Shown: positions 35,367-44,423 of the stretch, in pieces
Position numbering within the stretch: position 1 is the first letter of the stretch
Layout of the letters: the number at the start of each line of letters is the position of its first letter
Assembly (NCBI GenBank): GCA_037042185.1
Contig: JAXQJY010000031.1
Span: forward strand, 558,001-622,000
Direction: 5' to 3'
Length of the DNA stretch: 64,000 nucleotides
Origin: Sordariomycetes sp. S80-01Y
Lineage: Eukaryota; Ascomycota; Sordariomycetes
The notes under the pieces: generated by a model
The model's database searches: none
What the model saw: only the letters and a program-made list of their open reading frames with translations
Told to the model about the DNA's origin: nothing
Program-made: the position numbers and the translations under genes

Positions 35367-36395
35367 ATGGCGTTTTTCACACGCCTACAGACTCGTCTTC
35401 AGTCATGGTGGCAGGACACCCCACTACCAGCGACCGATGCGAGCGCCAGTCCAACCTTTCAGTCATGGCACGAGTTCGACGAAGACAGTAAACAGTGGCG
35501 TCCGGTGGAATCATCTCGGGATACTCCAAATTCCCAAAACAGATCAGACGTCGCGCATTCGGATTCACAGCAACTGCGGCTTGTAACGTGGAATGTGGAT
35601 AGTACCTCCACGCTACCAGAGCGTCGCATTGAGGCCATCCTATCTTGCATATTTGGCCTCTCTCCCGCTGTGGACATCATCTTCCTTCAGGAACTTAGCC
35701 GTCATGCGATAGCTCACATAGTAGATAGCCCCCGTGTACGCCAAGGCTGGTTTCTTAGCGACCCAAATGGTGCTATCCCAGATGGACAGTCCTTCACCTC
35801 CATGACGATGTTATCTAAGGCACGGTTTCAACAACCACAGGATAGCGCAAACACCGCAACTCTTGGGCCAGTCTGGAGAGTCAAGTACCCGAGCCGCTTT
35901 GGAAGGGACGCTCTCTGTTGCGACGTCTTCACTCCATCATCATCATCCGAAATCCCAGTCCGGATCCGGCTGATCAACGTCCACCTGGACTCTCTTCCCA
36001 TACAGCCTTCTTCACGCCCAAAACAGATCTCTATAGCCACTTCTTTCCTGCGATCAGCAGGACGAGGTATCGTTGCAGGCGACTTCAACCCAGTGCTACC
36101 CGAGGATGCCACTCTCGTCGAAGAAAACGGCCTGGTGGACGCTTGGGCTGAGCTTAAACCTGATGCCCCTGGGTTTACTTGGGGCATCGACGGCAAGCAA
36201 CCGTTTCCACCGAATCGGATGGATAAAATTGCCGCGTTCGGTTTAAGACTGCAAGGTGTTGACGTACATCATCCAGGAACAGCAGAGGACACTGCAGCGG
36301 CAGGGCAGGATGGAGGACAAGAACACGGCACTACTGAAGGCGTTCCTTGGAGTGATCATTCTGGTGTATCTTGTACATTTCGTTTGGTAGGATAG
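35367..36395 (+). CDS. Endonuclease/exonuclease/phosphatase family protein, TDP2-like
   Basis: One exon of 342 residues. After about 70 polar residues the EEP fold shows all its catalytic blocks: LVTWNVDS, FLQEL, RLINVHLDS, VAGDFNP and WSDHSGV. This set places Asn, Glu, Asp/Asn and His around the metal as in tyrosyl-DNA phosphodiesterase 2 and related enzymes. TDP2 removes topoisomerase 2 adducts from 5' DNA ends. The order and the TWNVDS spelling favour the TDP2-like group over AP endonucleases or sphingomyelinases, but substrate is inferred. No signal peptide or membrane segment is seen. Confidence 0.8.
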   Translation: MAFFTRLQTRLQSWWQDTPLPATDASASPTFQSWHEFDEDSKQWRPVESSRDTPNSQNRSDVAHSDSQQLRLVTWNVDSTSTLPERRIEAILSCIFGLSPAVDIIFLQELSRHAIAHIVDSPRVRQGWFLSDPNGAIPDGQSFTSMTMLSKARFQQPQDSANTATLGPVWRVKYPSRFGRDALCCDVFTPSSSSEIPVRIRLINVHLDSLPIQPSSRPKQISIATSFLRSAGRGIVAGDFNPVLPEDATLVEENGLVDAWAELKPDAPGFTWGIDGKQPFPPNRMDKIAAFGLRLQGVDVHHPGTAEDTAAAGQDGGQEHGTTEGVPWSDHSGVSCTFRLVG

Positions 36396-36611
36396 ATGGA
36401 CGTGCGTAATTCATAGGGGCATGGACACGCCTTGGAGCCCAGGTCGTTGCAAATCACTCCCGTGAACCAACTATTAAGGGCATCCTCATCGAACTGATAG
36501 ACTACTATTGGAAGATCTGCCGTACTGAAAATTATTCCCTGCATTGAACCATGCACTCTTTTCCTCTCTCCCACCTTCCCTACTTCAAGGGCAGCTTGTA
36601 TTTCGGCTGGA

Positions 36612-37458
36612 CTAAAGCTTCAGCTTACTGTCCAGCTTTTGCCACTCCTGGAGATCCTTGAACTCCTCGACCCATGCCTTCAGTCCTTTGGCCATGTCGC
36701 CTGACAGTCCCTTGAGATCCATGCTCACATTATCTCCAGCAAGCAAGTCTCGGATAGAAGTGATGTCCGACATATCACCTGCTCGTTTGGGGCCCTTGCG
36801 ACGAGTTTCATTCGCCCAACCACTCAATTTCAGCTTGAGCAAACCTGCTGGCTCAAGGAAGCTCAGCTGCATCTGTTCCGACGTCACAATTCTTGCTTGA
36901 TCTACCGCCGGGAATGCCATGAAGCCAGCAATGATCGCATCGACCTCGACGAACTTGCCACTTGATTCAACATAGAAGTAGTAACTATCCTTAGGCAGGG
37001 TTCCAGTAGTGTCTTGGATAAAAGGGTGGCGAGACAAAATGTCAAGCAGCCTGCCGAAGCCCTGCGCACCGTTTGGCACTGCAATGTCAATATCGGACGT
37101 CGTCCGGGCTGTCATTCCGACATTAATGCATGCAAAGCCACCGCAGAAATAATAGGGTACCGCGATCTCCTTGAGCTTGGAGTTCAGGTAGATGGCGCAT
37201 TGATACAGATCGCGCTGGTTAGGTTGTGGAAGAATAGCTGCCATCGTATTAGGTATTGTTGGCTTGATGTGGCTTGGTGGCAATCAGCGGTCACTTACCC
37301 TTCTGTAGCGGCGGCGTACTTGCCTTGAGATCTGTAATGAGTTGATTGAATGCTTTCTCTATATCTGCTACTATTTGTCAATCTTTAATTTGACCTGTTG
37401 GAATCTCGTCGTAGGACTCACCTGCCGTGACAGTGCTGCTTTGCGCTGATGTAGACAT
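36612..37458 (-). CDS. Nucleotidyltransferase-fold protein (DNA polymerase beta superfamily-like), function unknown
   Basis: Three exons (37458-37422, 37364-37299, 37237-36612) encode 242 residues; both introns keep frame with GTGAGT and GTAAGT donors. The motif CGGFACINVGMT..RTTSDIDIAV is the GG...DxD core of minimal nucleotidyltransferases, similar to that of AbiEii-type and MNT proteins. A Glu-Val-Asp (KFVEVDA) further on supplies the usual third acidic residue. The C-terminal helices are Lys-rich. Mould genomes carry many such single-domain proteins without known roles; enzymatic activity is plausible since the core residues are present. No start other than MSTSAQSS fits as well. Confidence 0.7.
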
Positions 37459-38357
37459 GGGTAGGCGTAGATTTGTAGCAAGGCTTGAATACTCAGTGAT
37501 TTCTTGTTCGGAGGCTTTGAGTCCAAACGCAAGGATTCTCTCAAATGTACGGGTTTGTCTACGCTTCGGTCATGTCTACGTCTTCGTCTTATATGCTTTT
37601 TAAGCACCAGCAACATTACACCGAACGCGCGGTGTTCTCGTTCAAGGTCAGAGAAAGGAAAGAGCGGAATGAGAACTGCTCACTACAGGTATCATACTTT
37701 GACTGAGATGACCGGTCTGACCTGTGTGGTGTGGCCTTTGTTGGTCCTATCTGATGGGTCGTGCAGATCAACCAATGGTTGGTTGACCACGACGTTCTAG
37801 GCTGCGGCGTCAGCTTACCTGCTGAGATGCTGGATGTCATGCGAGAGTCTCATAGCTTACAAGACCAATCAAGCAATGGTCGGGGTTACACTCATTCAGC
37901 CTTGAGTTGGTTCTGCGATATGGGCTGCGTACGGAGTCAATACGTCAGCTGTGCGGGTGTGGCGGGCGCTAAAGCCTCCTATCAGATACTTGCTCGTGGC
38001 TTTGGCTTCGGAGGCGGGGATAAACGGTAGAAGGTGAGATTGAAGTACCGTTATCTACCCCTAGTTTAGATCCTGAGTTCAGCACAAGATCGGGCGGGCA
38101 AACTGAACTTGAACGCAGACAAAGCCCGGCTCTACTAGTACTAGTACTTGCACTGGTAGCAGTACACACTGAAGATCGCTCCGAACTGTCTTTTTTTCCA
38201 TTTTCCTCCGCATCCTAGCATCAAGTTTCGGGGTGACAATTTCGGCCCAGTCGCCACGCGAGAAACAGCAGCGTTTGACGACTCCGAAGCAGAACCCGCC
38301 AAAGAGCAAAGCAGCAGAAGCGCAGAAGACTCAGAGCTACCTGCAAAAGTCTCGCCT
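37459..38357. other. Divergent region between two nucleotidyltransferase-fold genes
   Basis: 899 bases. From 38159 to 38357 the frame in phase with the next gene stays open and looks protein-like (GDNFGPVATRE, acidic Ser-rich), but has no ATG, so part of it may be an additional 5' exon. A short CTA/GTA-rich tract lies at 38133-38163. Confidence 0.5.
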
Positions 38358-39255
38358 ATGGAGCTCGCCCTTGTCCGCGACCCGGACAACCGAGGAATCG
38401 CGACGTTGACGCGCTTGCTTGGTGTCGGCGGCATTCCGTCCGCACTATGGGGTGTCAATGCAGCCGCGCACTATGGCGGTGGTCTCTGCCCGCTGGTCAG
38501 TGTGATCACAGAAGTCCCGTGAACAGGATTGTAAAAGCTGACAAGACTGCGCGTAGGATATCGAGCTAGTCATTAATGATTCTGATCAAGAACGAGCATT
38601 CGATCTGCTTACCACGCAAGGCGCCTTTCCAGCGGTCCCAGAAGACGGCCAAGCCGAACAGCCTTCATCATTGCAGAGTTGGCGAGAACGATCTTCGTCC
38701 TATATTTTCCGAGACCGGCGTCGTATGCGCCTTTCGACTCCTATTTACCGGCTACCATTGACGGGGGATCCAATTGACGACTCTCTCCTCCCATACGTTA
38801 TCCTTTACTCGGCAGAGATCGTGGGGCTGCCGCCAGTTCCCCGCCTCGGGAGCTTCGAAGCATCGTCGGATTCCCCGTATACACTGACCTCCGAGCCTAG
38901 CTCGAATGGACTCGATGTCACTCTGTTACCCAAGTTTTCACTTCTTGTTGAGTCTGAGTTGCACCTTCTTCTTTTGCATGCAGACTATGCTTCTCCGGTC
39001 TGGGGTCAGCATACAGCGCAACTCTCGGAATTGCTTCGGTCCCGAAATTCTCCAAATGGTCACCACAGTCTGCCTGATACCGTAGCTCCAATCTTTCAAG
39101 ACTTCGCAGAGTGGATGAAAACCTATCTGCAAGGTGAAGCAAACTACGAAAGCTTGCCCCGTCTAAGAGAGACCTATAAAACAGCTCTGGCCTCGACAGG
39201 AGCGCGCGGCGGAGCAAGGGTGGTAAATGGTTCTTCTCTGGGAAACATGGTATGA
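38358..39255 (+). CDS. Protein with a degenerate nucleotidyltransferase-like fold, function unknown
   Basis: Exons 38358-38495 and 38557-39255 encode 278 residues; the 61-base intron has donor GTCAGT, branch GCTGAC and acceptor GCGTAG. The N-terminal part reads GIPSALWGVNAAAHYGG..PLDIELVI, the pattern of fungal nucleotidyltransferase-like proteins in which the usual DxD has become DIE, so catalysis is doubtful. The rest is helical with an RDRRRMRLSTP basic strip and no known motif. The start is uncertain because the frame is open for about 66 codons upstream. It stands back to back with another protein of the same broad fold. Confidence 0.6.
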
Positions 39256-39806
39256 CGAGTCTGAGTAGCTGTTCCTCGTATCGGATCCTCAGATATTATG
39301 GTCAACTATGATCTCGACGTCAGAAGGCACCGAGACTTAGTCTTATGCAGACGAGGTTAGCTGGGGTTAGTAGTGCCAAAAGCGTCCACGAATACCTACG
39401 TATGACTAGTACTAGAGCCCATTCAAGGCTCTACATGTGCTCCAATAGACGAGGGCTTAAATCTGTTCGATGTTCATATCATCCTTATGCCCGAGTGTAC
39501 CTCTCATAGTTTGCGACTTGCTTAACAGTGTACTCGCAAGCTATCTAATCATACTCTATCCTCAAACTCATTCCTTTTCCCGATTATGATGAGGTGGAAG
39601 TCATCATAAGAATTCAATATAAAAGCAGGTGGTTTACTCTTGTCAAGCACGTCAACCCTCTTGAGGAATTCTTGGCCATGGGGCCGTCACGAGTTCCTGA
39701 GGCCTATTCCGAACGGGCTAGAGATGATATAGATTAGAGAGGCTTACTTTGATCCTCTATAAACAGGAATTCTATCCGGATTTTAGACTTATTTGCATGC
39801 TTGTAA
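39256..39806. other. Intergenic AT-rich region
   Basis: 551 bases, AT-richer than the neighbours, with no protein-like frame. No terminal repeats were seen. Confidence 0.45.
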
Positions 39807-40298
39807 TCAATCTATCAGCTCTACCCCGGCCAGCATGTCCCAGGTTGGTACTAGTGTCGAGTCGTATGACAGAGTCCCATCGAAGCGGTGGCATGCCTTT
39901 TTGTCTGCGACATAGCACATTGCGGTATCCCTCACTTGCTCCCAACTTAAAGCACACCTCCCTAAGGCCCTGTTGTCCTCACTTGCCTTTATAAAGGACT
40001 CCTTGATCCATTCAACACAATTCCAACCTTGGATCTCGGACCGGATGGGTGTGTCCCTGAATATTGACCGCAGCTGTTTCATTTCCTTGACCTTTCCGAT
40101 AACAACGCGGACCAGGAGCATCGAATCTGAAATCAGAGGAACCTCCAACTCCTCGTAATGCCACATTGACTTCACTTCAGGCGGGTCCTCAACGAAGCTG
40201 ATCTTCTCCTTGGCGTGAAAACGATAGCCTCGGCTGGATTCGGATTCTGACTTGGGCCCAACTATAAAGGCCCAGTGATAACTCTCGATGATCAGCAT
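39807..40298 (-). CDS. Small conserved fungal protein of unknown function
   Basis: One exon of 163 residues. The pattern YHWAFIVGPK, YRFHAKEK, LLVRVVIGKV, then WNCVEWIKESF and CHRFDG, with PTWDML near the end, is one I recognise from many mould genomes as a hypothetical family. A conserved His, Cys and Trp are spaced as in papain-like or NlpC/P60-like folds (HW...NC), but I cannot assign a function. The start Met lies directly before the conserved block, so a short upstream exon is possible. It stands between the nucleotidyltransferase pair and the HET gene. Confidence 0.65.
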   Translation of the reverse strand: MLIIESYHWAFIVGPKSESESSRGYRFHAKEKISFVEDPPEVKSMWHYEELEVPLISDSMLLVRVVIGKVKEMKQLRSIFRDTPIRSEIQGWNCVEWIKESFIKASEDNRALGRCALSWEQVRDTAMCYVADKKACHRFDGTLSYDSTLVPTWDMLAGVELID

Positions 40299-41252
40299 GG
40301 AACCTTAGCGGGTTAGATCAGGACCAACGTGTCTTCTAAGCCTGGCATCTTTGGCGCCCCCGCGCGAGCGTGTAGCCCAACGTAGAGGCGATCTTTGCCC
40401 GATGGCATTGTGCGTTTGACTTCAGAGACTTAATCCGGAAGTTTCAAGGCAGAAGATATGTGTCACTCTGAGGTAGTGCTGCCAGTACATAGCCTGGTAA
40501 TAGAATGGGGGCAACTCGTGGGGTTGCAACAATACGCACGCGTGCATATCAGTGACATAGCCCCGCACTGTGCATGAGCACTTGCTCAACACATAGCGGT
40601 ACAGACTATCACGTACCGATGCTCTCTATGAAGAGCAATCTCACTTGTCGATCTTCTTATCAATGTATCGCTCTGCCATGTGGTACAAAACGAGTTCTAT
40701 CAGATCTTTGGCTTTACCTCGGCCGGTTGAATTTGTGGTTTGACTCGATTGCGACATCCAGAAGGTCCGCGAAGTTTCAATACAACTTCGCCGGTCAGGG
40801 AACGAATCCTTGCACTTCTTGATCTAAGGGGACTAGCGCCCGGAAGACGATTGCTCAGCCCAGACAGCTGGCTCCCGTCGCTGGTTGAGAACAGACCGAA
40901 TAGCCAGGGGACTCGACTAAGTTCTTGGCAACGTGAGCACGCGTAAAAGGCTACTAGATTAGTCGCATGAATGTGAGTCACTCGATTGAATCGTGTCCGA
41001 CTGCCGGGAGGCTTGCTAGCTTGCGGATTGGAAGTCTTGATGACAGACCGCCTTGTAAGGCTGTGCTAAGGCTGGGCTTACTTTTGCATGGATGGTAGGT
41101 CCACTCATTCATGCATCTGCGCCGCACGGCCACCTCGATCTCATGTATATACCGCGAGTCCGTGTGCCTCTGTCACACCATGGATCTCTAATCTTCAACT
41201 GTATAGTACTATTGAACACCAGAAAAAAGTGTTTGGGATCACTGTAGTGATC
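40299..41252. other. Intergenic region upstream of the HET gene
   Basis: 954 bases with no supported gene. The frame of the HET gene stays open back to 41088 but lacks conserved sequence there. Confidence 0.45.
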
Positions 41253-43937
41253 ATGGATGGACCCAACACCGAGGGCTCCTCCGGCCCAGGTAGCAACACA
41301 TCACCAGCGGACATCAAAGCTCCCAGTCCGAGGGGCGACGAAGACTTTGAAGACACACTTGACATTCAAGTCGCAATCGACAGCCTCCAAGCCGGTCGCG
41401 AAGATGCTCTTAAGAATTACCTCGCCGGCAAAATGGGTGTCGATCCCACGCAATACAGCCTGCGCCGCAGCGAGTGGAAGGCTCCCCCGCCAGAAGAGGA
41501 GGGCGGGCCTAAGATGTTCTTTGTTGGAAAGCTGGACGATGTACAAGCTCCAGGCGAGGAACATCCGGGAGTGGCCGAAAGGAAGCCGCCGCCATTGATT
41601 GATTTCAAGCGTGTCGAGGAGCCATTCAATTACGAGCGCCTCAACGGAGTGAGGGAGATTCGGCTGCTGAGGCCAGGCCCCAAAAACGATGACGGGGTGA
41701 TTGAAGATTTAGAGCTCAAGACGTTTTTACTTGACGATGCGCCAAAATATTTCTGCCTGTCGTATGTTTGGGGCGATGGTGAGCAGATGATGCCGATTGC
41801 CTGCAACGGAACTGTGTTGAAGGCTACCCAGAATCTGTATCATGCTCTTAGGACGTGCTTCAACAGGTTTAGTGAGACGTGGCTGTGGGCTGACGGTATT
41901 TGCATCAACCAAGCAGACCACCAGGAGCGCGCCCAGCAGGTCATGCTAATGGGAGAGATTTATGAGCGAGCGGCGATGGTGCTTGCTCACCCAGGACATT
42001 ACCAGTACGGTCTGACGGAGGACGCTAAAGAAGCAGAGGCGGAAGTCGCCCTGACGCGCCAACACGATGTATCAGACGATGAACCACTCCACTGGGCCGC
42101 GTTCGATGCCTCGGGCATGACCAGCGAGGGCGAAGATGCGCAAGAAGCAATCAGCATAATGAACTTTCTCTCTCGAATTTGGGAGCGCGCAACGCCGTTT
42201 ACCGTTAAATCTGACGCTGAGTGGGAAAAGTACAAGCTCCCAAACATCACGACCGAGGAAGGCCGACAGACATGGAAGAAGCTCATCAACTTCTGGGGTC
42301 AGGATTGGTTTTGTCGCGCATGGGTATTGCAGGAGCTGGTTCTGGCCAAGAAGGTGGTTGTTCTGTACGCCGACACGGTCACGAGCCTAGATGCCGTGAT
42401 GGAGTTCTGGGAGAAGGCGAGGAGGCATGGCTTGCCAAGGTTGTTGAGGATCGGGCCGTTGGCTGATGAATGTGCAAGGGTGGTGCATTTGACACCGGCG
42501 AGTTTCTTAAAGGGTTTGATCGAGAAAAGAGCCGCTGAAAAGACCTCGAGCGTTCCGGAGTCAATCAACACTGACTCGGAGGGCGAGGAGCACCTGGAGG
42601 AGGCCGACAGGGTTGACAGCACGACTGATCTCACACAGGACGCTGAAGAGAAGCAACCCATCCGCCTGTTGGATCTTCTTTGCATGACCCGAACAAGTCT
42701 AGCCACAGACAACCGCGACAAGGTTTACGCACTTCTAGGACTGGGAGACGACGAGGTCGCCAGATCAATCAAGCCTAATTATGCGCCGGCTAACACGGCG
42801 ACCCATCTGTTCATCGATGTCGCGCGCAAACTCGTGCAAGCCGGCTTGGGACATGAATTACTCCATCACGCTGGCAAAGACACCAAAACCCCCGACCTCC
42901 CCACGTGGGTACCTGACTGGACATTCCAATCTCGTTCAACTCTCAACAGGGAAATATATCACTGTATGGGCTCATCGCGGCCAAGTATCCGGCTCTCTGA
43001 AGATGAAGGTGCTCAGCCAAAACTTGTCATACGGGGGGTCGTTCTTTCATCTATCAAATTTGCCGGCATGGCGTGGAGATATTACTCCCATGATGACGAG
43101 CAACCAAACTTTGCCTCCTTCCATGGAAAACCTGATCTTGAGATTCCACCATTTAATGATGAGGATGGAAGGAACGTGATCCTCACTATGGCCTTGATAG
43201 CTGCGGAAGACCTTGGCTCTGGAGAGAAGAGATATGTGGATGAGGGCTTGCCGAACGCCATTGCAAGGAACTTAGCAGCCGACTGTTCTTGGCGAGGCCA
43301 GCGGATCGGGTCATTGGCGAGGAAGCAGGCACAGGATCCTGACATCCAGGACGATGGGTCTGAGTTTGCGGACGCTCTCAAAGCCTTCCAGTCCTTCTAC
43401 AAACAGGGTCCGGAAAACGAAGCTGATCTCAAGCGCCCAGGTATCCGTGTCCACCAAACAGCCATATTCAAATGGTTGCTTGATTTCGACGAGAAGGAGG
43501 AAGACAACCTGCAAAGACGCATGGTGCCTTATGCCATGAGTATGCAGGAAGCCTCCCGTGGCCGGCGTTACGCCGCACTGGCGGGGAAGAGTATCAAGAA
43601 AAAGAGAGAAGACAAGAAGCTGGGGAAGAGGGACTTCGGAATGGATGACAGAGGCTTCATTTCCAACGTGCCGTGGAATGCGGAGAAGAAGGACCTCGTG
43701 GTCATGTTTGAGGGCTTCTCGACCCCCTTCGTCGTAAGGAGCAAGCAGGAAACGGACGAGTTCGAGCTAATCGGAGATTGCTATGTTCACGGAATTATGG
43801 ATGGTGAATTGGTGAGGGAGGTTGATGACGCTCTCGGTTTAGCAGATGACCAAATTGGTGTGGATAGCGACGGAAGAAGGTATACAGTTCGGACTCCTGA
43901 TGGCTTCGCCAAGTTCGAAGACTTCGTGATAGCTTGA
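41253..43937 (+). CDS. HET-domain (heterokaryon incompatibility) protein
   Basis: One exon of 894 residues from ATG 41253; an in-frame ATG at 41088 would add 55 low-complexity residues. The HET domain lies at about 160-450: FCLSYVWGDGEQ at 167-178, WLWADGICINQADHQER at 210-226 and MGEIYERA shortly after. Later WFCRAWVLQEL and the DKVYALLGL block complete the family pattern. HET domains drive cell death after fusion of unlike hyphae, and are thought to derive from a TIR-like fold. The C-terminal 300 residues are charged and end with FSTPFVVR and a conserved YVHGIMDGE motif common in HET proteins. The coding sequence is unbroken. Confidence 0.92.
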   Translation: MDGPNTEGSSGPGSNTSPADIKAPSPRGDEDFEDTLDIQVAIDSLQAGREDALKNYLAGKMGVDPTQYSLRRSEWKAPPPEEEGGPKMFFVGKLDDVQAPGEEHPGVAERKPPPLIDFKRVEEPFNYERLNGVREIRLLRPGPKNDDGVIEDLELKTFLLDDAPKYFCLSYVWGDGEQMMPIACNGTVLKATQNLYHALRTCFNRFSETWLWADGICINQADHQERAQQVMLMGEIYERAAMVLAHPGHYQYGLTEDAKEAEAEVALTRQHDVSDDEPLHWAAFDASGMTSEGEDAQEAISIMNFLSRIWERATPFTVKSDAEWEKYKLPNITTEEGRQTWKKLINFWGQDWFCRAWVLQELVLAKKVVVLYADTVTSLDAVMEFWEKARRHGLPRLLRIGPLADECARVVHLTPASFLKGLIEKRAAEKTSSVPESINTDSEGEEHLEEADRVDSTTDLTQDAEEKQPIRLLDLLCMTRTSLATDNRDKVYALLGLGDDEVARSIKPNYAPANTATHLFIDVARKLVQAGLGHELLHHAGKDTKTPDLPTWVPDWTFQSRSTLNREIYHCMGSSRPSIRLSEDEGAQPKLVIRGVVLSSIKFAGMAWRYYSHDDEQPNFASFHGKPDLEIPPFNDEDGRNVILTMALIAAEDLGSGEKRYVDEGLPNAIARNLAADCSWRGQRIGSLARKQAQDPDIQDDGSEFADALKAFQSFYKQGPENEADLKRPGIRVHQTAIFKWLLDFDEKEEDNLQRRMVPYAMSMQEASRGRRYAALAGKSIKKKREDKKLGKRDFGMDDRGFISNVPWNAEKKDLVVMFEGFSTPFVVRSKQETDEFELIGDCYVHGIMDGELVREVDDALGLADDQIGVDSDGRRYTVRTPDGFAKFEDFVIA

Positions 43938-44423
43938 GCTCACCTGTCACACCTAGCGTGGTGGCCATGGCTTGATCAAAATCGGTGTCAATCGAGATAT
44001 TCTTGCGTGGCGAAAATATCGTAAACCCAAAATTCGTGATGTTTCACCGAGATAATATTGACGGTTGAGAAACCATGACTTGAGGTTTTGTGTTGGAGAA
44101 AAGGGGTCTTGATCGGGAAATTATGCGCACCCAACGGCTCTGTGCCTTATGCATGCATAACTCGGCTCAACCGCGGTTAGCGTGACGAAAAGCTCAACCC
44201 AAGGCGCAAAATCCACCACCGAAAAAAAAGCTGTCGTCCACATCATCGACAATACAAAACGCCACTTCACAGAATTGCCGCCGCGAATGGTGCCGCAGTT
44301 CTGTAGGTTCACTATGCTCGTAAGTCTCATCCCAGTTCTTCTTATCTATTCTTTCCATGATGAACCTGCATTTTCGCTTCAGAACCGCTGCGATTGATAC
44401 AGCTTGCTGTGTGTGATTAAAAC
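43938..44423. other. Intergenic region, HET gene to lysyl-tRNA synthetase
   Basis: 486 bases; nothing recognised beyond flanking untranslated sequence. Confidence 0.5.

Noticed and set aside
38079-38309. Minus frame with a Cys/Tyr-rich end over the CTA/GTA tract
   Set aside because: The Cys/Tyr run comes from a short simple-sequence tract, and the opposite strand has the better coding frame.
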